A DNA stretch of 64,000 bases from Podospora bellae-mahoneyi (lineage: Eukaryota > Ascomycota > Sordariomycetes > Sordariales > Podosporaceae), in contig NC_085882.1 in assembly GCF_035222275.1 (NCBI RefSeq), forward strand, positions 2,487,501 through 2,551,500, written 5' to 3'. The notes under the pieces are model-generated. The model was given only the letters and a program-made list of their open reading frames with translations, made no database searches and had not been told where the DNA came from. Positions 11,252 through 22,832 of the stretch are shown here, piece after piece; the first letter of the stretch is position 1; the number at the start of each line of letters is the position of its first letter. A program made the translations under genes and the position numbers.

Positions 11252-12412
11252 TTAAAAAGCCTCAAGCCTCCCCTTCCTCCCCAACCCGGACCCTGCCCTT
11301 CCCTGAAAAGTCCTCATCCCCCTATCCACCCCGGCCAACCCCCTTACTACTTTTTGCACACCCACAGGCAGTACATTATACCAATCAACCCACCTCGCAT
11401 AAAGCGGCATCCCAATGCTCGCATTCTGCCCGTTGTCAATCGCCTTGATCACCTCCTTCGCCACATCAACCGGCTCCACCACCGGGGCCAAGAACGCGTT
11501 GGGTGTCTTCACCCCAGCAAACAAAGGCGTGGAGAGCTGCCCCGGGGTGACAAGCACCGTTCTAATCTCGGGGTGTGATTCCTTCAGTTCCGCCGAGAGA
11601 GACTTGTGAAGAGCGGTGACGCCAGCTTTGGCGGCGGCGTAATCCGTCAGCTGCGCGGCGCCGAGGGTGCCAATGACGGACGAGATTGTCACAATCGTTC
11701 CGCCGGTCTCGGAGCGCGTCATGCCCGGGAGGAAGGTCTTGATAGTGTAAAAGTGGGAGAGGAGGTTGGTGGTGAGGGAACGGTCGATTTCGGGGAGGGA
11801 GAGGGACAAGAGGGGTTTACCGAGGACGACGGCTGCGTTGTTGATCAGGATTGTAGGGGGGCCGAGCTGAACAGACAGACAGAATGTTAGTGATATAAAG
11901 GGGGTGAAATAGAGGAGGAAAAAGGGGCAACCCACCTCGCGCTCAATCTTCTCGGCAACCTTTGAGATCTGCTCCTTGTCGCCAACATCACACTTGTAAT
12001 ACGTCACCCCCCTTGCCTCCCCATTCTCCATCTCCTCCACGTCCAGCACGGCAACCGTCGCGCCGCGCATACCATAGACCTCAGCAATCAGCAACCCGAG
12101 CCCGGAAGCGCCACCAGTGATGACAATGACCTCCTCGCTGAGGTCCACCTCACGAGGGAGGCCAAAGGCGAGACGGTCGTTAATCACGCCAGCCATCCAG
12201 ATCAGGGTGATGGCACCGGCCCAGGCGAAGGAGACGAGCATGGGGGGCGCGTCCCAGTGCATGTTTTGCGCGCGGAAGCAAAGGGGGATGATCCAGGCGA
12301 TGAAGGGGTGGAAGAAGGTGGTTTTGAAGACTTTGACGATCAGGTCGATGGAGAGGGGGGCGAACCAGCTGTCCCCTCGGGAGGGGTGGCCGGCGTAGGG
12401 GGAGGGCGCCAT
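11252..12412 (-). CDS. Membrane-anchored short-chain dehydrogenase/reductase (SDR16C/RDH-like)
   Basis: Exons 11936-12412 and 11252-11866 give 363 residues. The intron (GTGGGT...TTCAG, 69 bp) has no stop and a length divisible by three, so unspliced RNA also stays open. The first ~85 residues carry hydrophobic segments likely to anchor the protein in the ER or lipid droplet membrane. A Rossmann nucleotide site follows: VIVITGGASGLG (about residues 95-106), acidic D at the end of beta2 (VLDVEEME), NNAA after the splice site, the catalytic serine in TISSVIG, and YAAAK carrying the active Tyr and Lys. This resembles the retinol/17-beta-hydroxysteroid dehydrogenase type SDR16C. The fungal substrate is unknown; a lipid or sterol alcohol is plausible. 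It is divergent from the transporter gene at 13067. Confidence 0.88.
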   Translation of the reverse strand: MAPSPYAGHPSRGDSWFAPLSIDLIVKVFKTTFFHPFIAWIIPLCFRAQNMHWDAPPMLVSFAWAGAITLIWMAGVINDRLAFGLPREVDLSEEVIVITGGASGLGLLIAEVYGMRGATVAVLDVEEMENGEARGVTYYKCDVGDKEQISKVAEKIEREVGCPFFLLYFTPFISLTFCLSVQLGPPTILINNAAVVLGKPLLSLSLPEIDRSLTTNLLSHFYTIKTFLPGMTRSETGGTIVTISSVIGTLGAAQLTDYAAAKAGVTALHKSLSAELKESHPEIRTVLVTPGQLSTPLFAGVKTPNAFLAPVVEPVDVAKEVIKAIDNGQNASIGMPLYARWVDWYNVLPVGVQKVVRGLAGVDRGMRTFQGRAGSGLGRKGRLEAF

Positions 12413-13066
12413 GTTGTCTGTGTGGTGGTGATTATGTTTAATAGGGGTTGAGAGCTTGAAGCTATGCGCGTTGCTGATGGCTAGGAAATTAAACTTTCCG
12501 ATAGGTAGGAATGGCTTGGATTCTTCTGCCAGAAAAGAATACTGAAGAAAAGGTATAGTACAGAGACTGGAAGAAGAAGATGAAGAAGAAGAAGAAAGAT
12601 GGGATGAGAAAGAGAGTGCAAGTTAGAAAGCTCACCCTGGTGTGACTTTTTTTGGTGTCACGACTTGTTGGCGGCGGTGGCAGCAGTAGCAAAGCGCATA
12701 GCTCAACGGCCGTTGCGACGTTGAAACGCTGATGGACCGTGCGTGCTACCCCTAGCTTGTTTCAATTCCATTCTTGGACTTTGCGCGCTTCCCAACTTGG
12801 GATGGAATTCTGGCCCAGTGCACCTTCCCACCCCTGCATTAAATTCCCACTGTGTGCTTGGCACTTGTCACTTGTTCCCTCGGTGCGCCGCCGCCGGCTG
12901 CCAACATCTGGACATCAAACCGACCGTCTGTGACCATCAGGGTTCTCATTGTCAACCCCGTGCTGGTACTCCATACACTTCTGGATAGTACTCGATAAGA
13001 CTGTGATATGCATTTGCCGACAAGAGATCTAAAACAACAACAACAACAACAACAACAACCGCAGTG
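12413..13066. promoter_or_regulatory. Divergent promoter region with an (AAC)9 tract
   Basis: These 654 bases separate the start codons of the leftward dehydrogenase and the rightward transporter, so both promoters must lie here or overlap. A CT/TC-rich stretch near 12560-12600 (on the minus strand) fits a fungal core-promoter pyrimidine tract for the dehydrogenase. An AAC repeat at 13033-13059 lies within 10 bases of the transporter ATG and would be in its 5' leader. Confidence 0.5.
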
Positions 13067-14743
13067 ATGAGCAGCGCGCAGGAACCTCTTATTTCGGCCT
13101 CGGAGCGGGTAGATGCTGGTGGGGATCATGATGAAGAACAAGGCGATGAAGCCGGCCGTCTCGAATCCGGGAAAGCGATCCCCGCGGCGCCGAGTTGGTT
13201 TATCTGGCTGTTGACCTTGTCGGCGGGGATATCAGGGTTGCTGTTTGGTTGTATGTGTGCTTTCTCACCCTGATCTCACTCACGAAATGCGTGGTGTTGA
13301 CATCCAAACCCAAAGACGACACAGGCGTCATATCATCTACGCTCGTCTTTCTTGGCGAGTCCCTCTCCAACCGACCGCTTAATTCCCTCGACAAGTCACT
13401 CATCACCGCTTCCACCTCCCTCTTCGCGCTTTTGATCTCGCCGTTCTCGTCGGTTCTTGCCGATAGTCTCGGAAGGAAAAGAGTAATACTCGTGGCAGAT
13501 GTGCTGTTTGTTCTGGGAGCCGGGGTGCAAGCAGTATGCTCAACAGTCTGGGTGATGGTGGTTGGGAGGAGTATCGTTGGTATGGCGGTGGGAGCAGCAA
13601 GCTTCGTCGTGCCGCTATACATTGCTGAGCTGGCCCCGGCGGAACACAGAGGGAGGTTGGTGACCATGAACGTCATCTTCATTACATCGGGCCAGGTCGT
13701 TGCGTACATTGTTGGATATGGATTTGGGGAATATGGGCACCCAGAGACCGCGTGGAGATGGATGGTTGGCTTGGGAGGATTGCCAGCAGTGGTGCAGCTT
13801 TTCATGATGACAGTTATGCCCGAAACACCGAGATGGTTGGTCATGGTGGGGAGGGGATTGGAAGCTAGGGGTGTCGTTGAGAAAGTTGCTGGCGGAAAGG
13901 TTGCTGCCCGCGAGGTCGATGCTACGGTCAAAAGCATTGAGATCGAAGTTAGGGAAGAACAAGATGCAAGACGGCTGCGAAGAAGGAGAGGTGATAGCAA
14001 GGCCGGCTGGGCCGAAGGTTTCGACGAGCTGTTCAACATCAGGAGAAATAAGAGGGCGTTGGCAATCGCTTGCTTATTGCAGGGCTTACAGCAATTGTGT
14101 GGTTTTGTAAGTTTTCCGATCATGAGCAATGGCGCATGTCAATGCTAACACGGCGTCTCAGAACTCGCTCATGTACTTCTCGGCGACCATCTTCGAGATG
14201 CTCGGCTTCCCGATCCCGACTCTTACCTCCCTTGTCGTGGCAGTCACCAACTTCGCGTTAACCTTGGTGGCTCTTCTCATCATCGACCGCATTGGAAGAA
14301 GACGCATCCTTCTCTGGTCTATTCCCTGGATGGTGTTTGGGCTACTCCTTGCTGCCTTTGGCTTCTTTCTGAGCGGAGTCACAGATAGCGATGCGCCCGG
14401 ATCTCCAGTCGTCATCCTGATCAGCATCATGATCTATGTGGCAGGCTATGCGATTGGCCTCGGAAACGTCCCATGGATGCAGAGCGAGCTGTTTGCCCTC
14501 AACGTGCGGTCCCTGGGAAGCGGCATAGCAACGGCCACAAACTGGGGCTCCAACTTTGTCATTGGCCTGACCTTCTTGATGTTGATGGACTTGTTGGGCC
14601 CGCCGCTGACGTTTACTCTATACGCCTTGATCTGCATTGGAGGGTACGTATTGATATGGAGATTCTACCCAGAGACAGCCGGCTTGTCTCTCGAAGACGC
14701 TGCCTCGCTGTTGGAGGATGACAATTGGGGTGTGAGGAGGTGA
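13067..14743 (+). CDS. myo-Inositol/sugar proton symporter, Itr1-like MFS
   Basis: Exons 13067-13250, 13316-14106 and 14162-14743 give 518 residues. The first junction restores the hallmark LLFG-YDTGVISS at the start of helix 1. Sugar-porter motifs follow in order: DSLGRKRVI between helices 2 and 3, GRSIVGMAVGAAS and PLYIAELAPAEHRGRLV near helices 4-5, PETPRWL after helix 6, LQGLQQLCGF-NSLMYFSATIF at helix 7, DRIGRRR between helices 8 and 9, and PETAGLSLE at the end. The GYDTGVISS and LQQLCGFNSLMYF sequences are typical of yeast Itr1/Itr2 and fungal inositol permeases rather than glucose carriers. The N-terminus is acidic and cytosolic. The chosen ATG is preceded directly by a GTG codon. Plasma-membrane location is inferred; the exact substrate is likely but unproven. 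Confidence 0.88.
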
Positions 14744-16532
14744 GGTGAGATACAGCCTCACAGTGGAGACAAACCGAACGGCTGGCGCCATCTAGAACCA
14801 TCGTGACGCACCCATGCAAGCCACTCCAGCGGGAAGTGAGCAGCAGAAAAAAGCTTGACGTCCATCCGAGATGGATCCCCTCACGGCCCGAAGGGCAGGG
14901 TTCCTGATTGCGCGGAAGAGTCCGCAACATCGTGAACTCACCTCGAACTGCAAGGCTACTGGCGGCTAGAATCGGCAATTGGCGGGATTAGATGGTCTGA
15001 ACAGCCTTGTTGGGCAGCAAGAAAACATGGGAGGCGGGACAGCCCATGAGTCGGTTCGCATCAACTATCGTCAAATTGTGAGAAAGGGGAAATCATTCGT
15101 GAATGGAAAAAAAGTTTTCACCTGTGCTCCCCCATGTCTCGTATCCACATGGCAATTCAAATGAAGCTGTTGTATCGTGGGAAGCGTGGACGGAAAAAAA
15201 ACGTTAGCCCGGTGTGGTGGTGTTGATTGTGATTGGCGAATTGCCTGGGGGGTGGGCCGCTGAGACCAGACGGCATTGACGTAATCCCGCAGCCACAAAC
15301 CAAATGTCCGGAGTTTAGAGCTACGTCTCGCCTCCCGAGGTTTGTTTTTAAGAAGAGCAGATTCCCGTTTTATATCCGCTCCAGCTGCTATCCTGACACC
15401 GGATGCGGATGCGAAAGCATTCATCATCGTCAACATTCCGTCGTTCGGTGGTCGGGATTAATTCATTGCGATCAGAGCTGAACACAAAATCTTGCTTGTG
15501 TCGGTGTAGGGGATCTAATGAGAGAACAAAACGGAGGGATTCTGGGCTCTTCTCATCTGATGTTAAAAACTTTCAGGACCCCACCAAGGACGCTGTCATG
15601 GTGGGGAATGGAAGTTTGATAATGGGCCCAACGGGGATCACTCCATCTTGCCTGCATCGCCTGGAATGAAAAGGGATGGTCCTTGTTTAGCTTCTCAATG
15701 GGCACCAGATTGGAAATGGGCAAAGGGTCGGTGTCCCCGCTACCCACAATGTGCATCTTCCTTTTTGCTTCATGATTTAGCAACCTACGTGGATATCAAT
15801 CAACGGCAGTTCTCCAAGAAAAATGTCTCGTTCGAGTCACAGGAGTGCTGCTAGAGAGTTCTGTAGTTGACATGCAGTTCGATGCGGTTATTAAGCCGGA
15901 ATGCTACAGCATTTGTACATATGTATGGTGGTGAGTAAGCCAAGGTGGGCTTCCCAAGAACGCGAAGTGCCGAAGCCGCATCGATCAACCTTGTCATCTG
16001 GTTTTTTTGTTGCGCCTCCGTGCGTGGCGCCGTTCAAAAAGCAACCCGGCCTCGGGAACGGCACCAGCAAACCAGGGGGTGGGTGGACTAGACGAACTTT
16101 CACCGAGGAATTGGTGTGACAATTGGGCAAAAGAAGCTCCATTTTTCTTTGCTATATCGATCTCCCGTTGGGTCTGAGAGTTTCCCCCGTAGTATGCTAT
16201 GATTGTGACCCTTCTATTTGCCTTGGTAAGAAAATCCGGATAGGGATTACTCAATCGGGTAGCAGAAGAACAACAGAGATCCAGGGGGGGACTGGATGGT
16301 GGTCCCCCAGATGTCCTCGTCATTGTTATAAGATCTGGGTTCCCCCCTCTTGGAAAGATCTGATGGCAAAATCTTAGTCAATCACTTACACCACGATTTG
16401 ACGAACACTTCTGTTTCAAGTTGTTCGTTTTGGTATTAGTCTTTTTGGCTCTTCTCACAGTTCACTCGCCTGATATCACCACCAACCCTCAACACCAGGT
16501 CAAGCAGCTTCTTCTCAGTGTCGATAGTGTCG
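14744..16532. other. Intergenic, no gene supported
   Basis: The stretch is the 3' flank of the inositol transporter and the upstream region of the drug transporter. Translations of its open frames have no domain or coding character. The last 100 bases are pyrimidine-rich and probably the leader of the next gene. Confidence 0.55.
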
Positions 16533-18522
16533 ATGGGACCCAACACCGTCGACCGCGCCCTCGAGGCGGCAGAACACGACGCCGCCACCCCAATCTCCCC
16601 AACCCCAACCCACCATGAGCTCCCCCACCGAACAAGCGCCGAGATTGAGCGCGTCATCTCCGCCAGCTCGGTATCCTCCGCCTCCTCCTCTCACTCGGCC
16701 CGGTCCCGCAGACCCTCCACCGTCGGCACCGGCATAGTCGGCGTGGGCATGTCCCGAGTCTCCACCTCCCGAGACCTCCCCCCAACCGAGCTCGGCCGCA
16801 TCCAGACCGCCCGCAGCCAGCACAGCGCAACCGTCGGCCGTTCCATCCGCTCCAGACGAAGCCGTGCTTCCCTCGTCAAGCCCCTTCCCCCCTTCGGCGC
16901 CGGAAAGCCATACCCACCCCTCCTACCCAATCAAGAGGACTTCGTCGTCGAGTTCGACGGCCCTGATGACCCCCTCCACGCTCAAAACTGGCCCATGGCC
17001 AAGAAGTACGTTCTCCACCCCATCTTTCCCACTTATCCCTTCATCACTGCTAACCACCCTCCCTAGACTTCTCACAGCAACAATGCTAGGCTACACAACA
17101 ATGATCGCCTCCTTCGGCTCCTCCATCTTCTCCGCCGCCACCCGCGCCGTCGCAGCCGACTTTGGCGTATCCCCTGACGTCTCCCTCCTCGGCGTATCCC
17201 TCTACGTCCTCGGCTTCGCCACCGGCCCAACCTTCTGGGCTCCCCTATCCGAGCTCAAAGGCCGTCGCTTACCCCTGGTAGCCTCCATGTTCGGCTTCAC
17301 CATCTTCAACCTCGCCTGCGGAACTGCCAAAGACCTCCAGACCGTCCTCATCACGAGGTTCTTTGCCGGTTTTTTCGGTGCTTGCCCCCTTGCTGTCGTT
17401 GCAGCTGTCTTCTCAGACATGTTTGACAACCGCATGCGTGGCATGGCCATCACCGTGTTTAGCATGACTGTCTTTACCGGTCCCATGCTGGCGCCGTTTA
17501 TCGGCGGGTTCATGGTTGAGGATGAAAGCATCGGGTGGAGGTGGACGGCCTATCTCATTGCGATCATGGGTGCTGTCGCTTTTATTATCGATCTGATCTT
17601 CCTCGAGGAGACCTATCCCCCCGTTATTCTGGTCAGCAAAGCCGCCGAGCTGAGGAGGAGGACCCTCAACTGGGGCATCCACGCCAAGCAGGAAGAGATT
17701 GAAATCGACGTCAAGGAGTTGATCACAAAAAACTTTTCCCGGCCGATGAGGCTTCTCTTCTGCGAGCCGATCGTCACGCTGTTGTCGGTGTACATGGCGT
17801 TTATTTACGGGCTGCTCTATCTCTTTTTGACGGCGTATCCGTTTGTCTTCATGGGGGTCCACGGCATGTCTGCCGGTGTGGCCGGGCTCACGTTTTTCGG
17901 CATGATTATCGGGCAGATCCTCGCCGGTGTTACCGTGTTGATGCAGCAGCCTTGGTATACGAGGAAGCTGGCTGCCAACAATGGGGTGCCGGTTCCTGAG
18001 TGGAGGTTGCCCTCTGTCATTGCTGGAGGTGTGGCTTTTGCGATTGGGTTGTTTTGGTTCGGGTGGACGGGTTTTACCAAGGATATTCACTGGATTTGGC
18101 CGACACTTTCTGGTTTGATGACGGGATTCGGGATAGCCAGCATCTTTTTGCAGGCGCTAAACTACCTCGTCGATTCGTATCTGATGTTTGCCGCTTCGGC
18201 GATCGCGGGCAACACCTTCTTGCGATCGTTGGCCGGAGCGGCCTTCCCGCTGTTTGCGAGATACATGTTTGAAGGGATGGGCACCCAGTGGGCCAGCACG
18301 CTTCTTGGTTGCATCGGTGTGGCGCTCGTGCCTATTCCGGTCATCTTTTACATGTATGGTGATCGGATCAGGGCGAAGAGCGCTTATGCCCCGACCTTTG
18401 GTGCTGGGCCGGAAGTGGCGGAGAGCGAGACGGGGGATGATTCTGAGCTCGGGCACGGAGAGAAGGAGGCGCCTAGCAGCGCGCCCAGGACGGACATGGA
18501 TGCTGCCCACAGGGCAGTCTAA
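16533..18522 (+). CDS. DHA1-family MFS drug or polyamine proton antiporter
   Basis: Exons 16533-17005 and 17067-18522 give 642 residues; a 61-bp intron (GTACGT...CCTAG) falls just before helix 1. The N-terminal ~155 residues are Ser/Arg/Thr-rich and end with DPLHAQNWP, a signature of fungal 12-helix antiporters. DHA1 motifs are visible: APLSELKGRRLP between helices 2 and 3, RFFAGFFGACPLAVV at helix 4, SMTVFTGPMLAPFIGGF at helix 5 (motif C), and EETYPPVIL after helix 6. The large central loop and the cytosolic tail rich in Ser and Glu are typical of Tpo/Flu1/Mdr-type carriers. The substrate cannot be read from sequence; export of xenobiotics or polyamines is the family role. The start is the first ATG in frame. 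Confidence 0.87.
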
Positions 18523-20981
18523 TGGTTGAGCAACAAGATGGAGAGGAAACTGGATCATGTCGTTTGAGCATTGGCGTTTTGGACATTTGGTTTGTGCATT
18601 TTTGGAAGAGGAACGAGCTCGATACCCAGCTGTGCATAGATATTGGTTGACTCTGATGCATGATCAACGAGATAATGTAATAATGGTTTTTGCGGTAAAC
18701 TAGACTTTGTTAGCTGATACCTGAGCTCTCCATTATGATGCGAATTAAACTACTCGGGCTAGTGGTAAAGTGTCATAATGTGCTTCGAGACCAAGATCTA
18801 AGGAATATCGTTACCCCAATACTAGCCGGTGGGCCGGGCCGGGGCATCACCAGGTGGGAACAAGATCAAGAAACGCATGAAGCTAAAGTGGTGACTGGAG
18901 ATGGGAAACCTGGTGTTGGTTGTCACCCCTGAACCTGGGCCTGGGTTGACTTGAGCAAGAGAAGTGGGGGTTGCTCCATTTCAGGGGTTATGGGGGAGGA
19001 GTAGATAATCCTTGTTGCGCATCATTCCCCAGCGATAGCGATAACTTTATTCCTGCTTTGGGCAAAAGATCGATTCCAAGGGTCTCGAGCTCGAGAGAGA
19101 GGGGGAGGGGTAAATCCTTTGATTTCTGGGCCAAGCCCCCCGATTCGGTCTTTCTCTCGATTCTTGAGTCTGTCTGACGGCAAATGCGAATCTAGCATGT
19201 TGCTTTTCGTCTTGTGGGTTTCTCCGAGGGACGGTGTAAGTCGGCAGCTCACCAGTCGAATTCTTGTTCTTTTTCCCTCAAAGATTTTGTCTCAGTATTA
19301 TATGAAAAGAAAGGGCAAACGCCACAGGGTCGTGTTCTGGGACAGCCACGCTGAGCAGACAGACCCGCCAATATGGTATCGCTCCCAAAAAGATTAGTTT
19401 TGCGGGCAGACGTCCTGCAGGCCGGTATTAAAAGTCACGCCACGCGTCTAGCGTGGGGAGATAAGCATTGCCTAGGTGAAGTATTTGGATCGAGTACAAG
19501 AATTACAATCTGGCCGAGGTACGATGCGATAGTATCGGAACAAAAGTCGTGTTCGTGAATTTATCTTCCGCCAGCATGGCAACAGGAAATGCCTCAAGGA
19601 CGACCGGGCGGTGTGGCGATGGATGCTGGTGCCCGGAAACTTGTGTGTAACAAAGAAGCCAACATCTACAGCCATCTGTCGTACCAATGATGGTGTGGGT
19701 GGCTGCAGGAGCTGCCAAGACTGATATCGTCTAAAGACACCTGCTCTTGGGCAGAATCAAGGGTCTCGCATGGTCTTTGATCGACGGTCAAGAAGTGGCT
19801 TGACACGAAACATTCTTGATAGCTGTCATTTGACTTCTGGATGGCATGTGGGTGACACTTGATAGACGGCGTCGATCTATCTGGTTGCTCGTCTTACCCG
19901 GCCGAGTGATGAAGTGCAACACTCGCGTCAGGAACACTGCTGTGTCGAATTGAACTGAAGAGCAAGTATTGAATGCATGGGAGCTAGTAGGCGAATTCAT
20001 GCTGAATATTCACAAACTACCTACAGATACAATATCGTGGTGTCCCGCTGCACTGGAAAAGGCGGAGTGATGGGAGTGACGGGCAACGAGGGGCTGAGAA
20101 AAGTGTGGGGTTCTCCCCCACGTCCCTTCCTCCCCGGGCTCTTCCTTCCGTGTCCTGTCCGACTTCAGCCGACTGCTCTTTCCTCAACAACAGCCTCGCG
20201 ACTTCCCAAACGTTGTCTCGATCACCGATCCAAATCATAGATAGGCACATCATCTGACCGGCACGTAACCACACCGCCAAGTCAACTGACGATGACAATG
20301 TCGGAGGGGTTGCACGAGAGAGCTCGGCGGGAGGGCTAGAGGTCAGAACCGAATCGTCCTGAAATTATATCAGGGCTGTGCCTCATCTTCGGTACTCAGC
20401 AGGGACCCTGGCAGATACACGCCCCCATCCCGCGTTGAGCAAGGTGCAGACGATGGAACCCATGCCAGAACAGGGCCAGCCAAACAGAGGCTTGTATTCC
20501 TTATCTCTAGCCATCAGTCAGCCAATGAAACAAATCACCATCTCCAGTAAACTCCCTTCTTGATATCAGCATCACTGTGGGGACACATGCCCACCTGCGT
20601 AGCACACAAGTAAGAAGAGACTTGGGGGTAGTGGCCGTTAAGTACATATGATGTACATGGAGTACAACTTGAGACATTTCATGACGCCGAGCATTGCCTT
20701 GCTGTAATCATAGTGTGTGGTGAGCCGGGTCGACGAACCGGAGATGTAAAGACGCCTCACCTCACACTACCTGCGGCCGCCCCTCTGTCCAGTTGCTCCT
20801 TCCATCTGTACTTTTTTTCTCAACAATCCGGCGGTGAACTCGGGTACCCCTCTAGGTTTCTTTGAACAGCTGTCCCCAGAAAGGAGCGGTTTCTTCAGTA
20901 AATACTACTTTTGTATTGTGCTTCTTCATCACACAACTTCCACCGGCAGCATCAACAGCACAGCAACACCATATCCGGGCC
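18523..20981. other. Intergenic, about 2.5 kb, no gene supported
   Basis: Short open frames on both strands have no recognisable content. The right end (about 20760-20981) is likely the leader of the kinase-like gene. No tRNA-like or other folded RNA signature was found. Confidence 0.55.
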
Positions 20982-22832
20982 ATGACAACGACTCCTAACC
21001 GACGTCACAGCACCATGTGGTGGGACGACGACACCATTGAACGCACAGTCACACGCATGTTTGTGTGTAGCCATCTTATTCCTGAGGAAATCGAGCGACT
21101 CGACCGCACCCTGGGCTTTGGCGATGGCTTGACCGATGGAACTTATTGGGAGTGGATCGAGCAAAAGGCCAAGAGGATCTTCCTCATTCTTGTCGAGCTC
21201 AAAGTCCCTGATCAGATCTTCGGCGTGATTGACGATTCGTGGGACGACGAGGACCTGCCTATTGCTCGGGACCAAGTTGAGCGACTGGCCTTGACCCCTA
21301 CCAGAGACAGCAGGCTGGAACAGGAATTCTACGAAAAGCAGTTTTACTATCTACTTCGACCTCTGCGCAAGGGCGAGCATGTCATCTACCGAGATAGTGA
21401 GGTGGTTCCGCTGGAGGTGGTCGAAAAGAAGCACGTCCCTGGCCAGACCCCTTTCTTCGACAAGGTCATGCTTCCAGGCTACCCAGGAACCGTGTTCTGT
21501 CGTGTGAAGATGCCGATTGGCGGCGGCTACTCGAGCCCGGAAGACTTTCTGTTCGACGTGAACGGCATTCGCAACGTCCAGAACGACCATCTCGCTTCTT
21601 ACTGGGCGTCCTATGTTCAACAAGGCTATGGCTATGCCCTCTTCAACAATGCGGCCGACTACACTCTCAAGGGCCTCCTCACCACAACGCCAGCATGCTT
21701 CAAGAATATGGAGAAAAAGGCACGACGGCGACAGGTCATGGAATGGATCCACTGTCTCATTGACACGGTGTGTTTCCTTCACAACAGAGGCCTATCTCAC
21801 GGCAACATCAAGCCTTCCACAGTCTTGTTTACCAGCGAGAACCATATCTTCCTTTCAGACTTGCTTGGTTACACTGGACTGGACAGAAACTCGTTCGACA
21901 AAGAGTCATATGACTACGCGGCGCCGGAGCAGTGGTTTAAACCGACCTCACCATCGTCCGCTTCGTTTCACCGCCGAGGAACCGTGACATCCACGACAGC
22001 TTCACCTGAAAGCCCCAACTATATCACCAGCCGTTCCACCCCCGATTCCAGCCAGCACCCGATGGCCATGATGCATGCACCCACGCCTCACCTGAGTCCC
22101 CAAGCGGCAGACATCTTTTCCCTCGGTTGCATAATTCTGGACCTCCTCAGCTTCCTGGTAAAGAAGCACGGAAGACCGTTCGCAACACATCGGGCCGCAA
22201 AGCACAAAACCCCTAGCAGGGGCGGTGCTGTCCCTGACTCGTCGTTTCATCGGAACCTATCTCAGGTCGAGAGCTGGATGACCCTATTGGTCAAGGAAGC
22301 CCAGAAAAAGGAGAAGGACGACGACATATTCAAAGGCATCGCCCCTATGCTTCATATTGTTGAGCACATGCTTTCCTCTCATCCTACCGACCGCCCTGAC
22401 GCCCAAGACTTACAGACGAGAATGTACAAGATTTTAACGGATCATTGCGGGATTTTGGAGCCGCACTGTGTGCATCAGTATGACAACGGCTGGGACTTTG
22501 GCATGGCAAGCCTGAAGCTTGACACCACTGGTAATAGACGAGCCAGTGGTGGTTCAGGACGTCACCACCCGCGAAACAGCATTGGAAGCAGGGGAAGCGG
22601 ACGAAGCTCAGGTTCTGTTCAGGACCTGCAGGGCCAGGAAACCTTTCTAGTCCCTCGGCTCTCCAGGTCCAGGAGCTCTAGAGGACCTCCTTCCGTTGCA
22701 TCGAGCCGGGCTCCCCTTTTCACCGGTAAGCAACTTTTTTCTTTTGGCAACAGTCAACAGCGGCCTCGTTGGCCTACCAAAGTATCTCAACCATCGCTTT
22801 TCAGGAGCCAGTACATAAGCGCGACGAACTGA
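20982..22832 (+). CDS. Kinase-like protein with degenerate catalytic loop (probable pseudokinase)
   Basis: A single open frame from ATG 20982 gives up to 616 residues. The N-terminal ~150 residues are a fungal helical region (WWDDDTIERTV...). A protein-kinase-like C-lobe follows: helix E (WIHCLIDTVCFLHNRGLSHGNIKPSTVL), the beta7-8 segment with FLSDLLGY, an APE-like DYAAPEQW, a helix F region (LSPQAADIFSLGCIILDLLSF), and an alpha-H/I tail (HPTDRPDA). The usual HRD is HGN, the catalytic-loop Asn is Thr, and DFG is SDL, so phosphotransfer is unlikely and a scaffolding or binding role is inferred. A Ser/Arg/Gly-rich tail follows. A possible intron at 22726-22804 (GTAAGC...TTTCAG) would replace the last residues and end the protein at 22819; both ends are possible. 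An in-frame region upstream to 20862 has no ATG. Confidence 0.78.
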   Translation: MTTTPNRRHSTMWWDDDTIERTVTRMFVCSHLIPEEIERLDRTLGFGDGLTDGTYWEWIEQKAKRIFLILVELKVPDQIFGVIDDSWDDEDLPIARDQVERLALTPTRDSRLEQEFYEKQFYYLLRPLRKGEHVIYRDSEVVPLEVVEKKHVPGQTPFFDKVMLPGYPGTVFCRVKMPIGGGYSSPEDFLFDVNGIRNVQNDHLASYWASYVQQGYGYALFNNAADYTLKGLLTTTPACFKNMEKKARRRQVMEWIHCLIDTVCFLHNRGLSHGNIKPSTVLFTSENHIFLSDLLGYTGLDRNSFDKESYDYAAPEQWFKPTSPSSASFHRRGTVTSTTASPESPNYITSRSTPDSSQHPMAMMHAPTPHLSPQAADIFSLGCIILDLLSFLVKKHGRPFATHRAAKHKTPSRGGAVPDSSFHRNLSQVESWMTLLVKEAQKKEKDDDIFKGIAPMLHIVEHMLSSHPTDRPDAQDLQTRMYKILTDHCGILEPHCVHQYDNGWDFGMASLKLDTTGNRRASGGSGRHHPRNSIGSRGSGRSSGSVQDLQGQETFLVPRLSRSRSSRGPPSVASSRAPLFTGKQLFSFGNSQQRPRWPTKVSQPSLFRSQYISATN

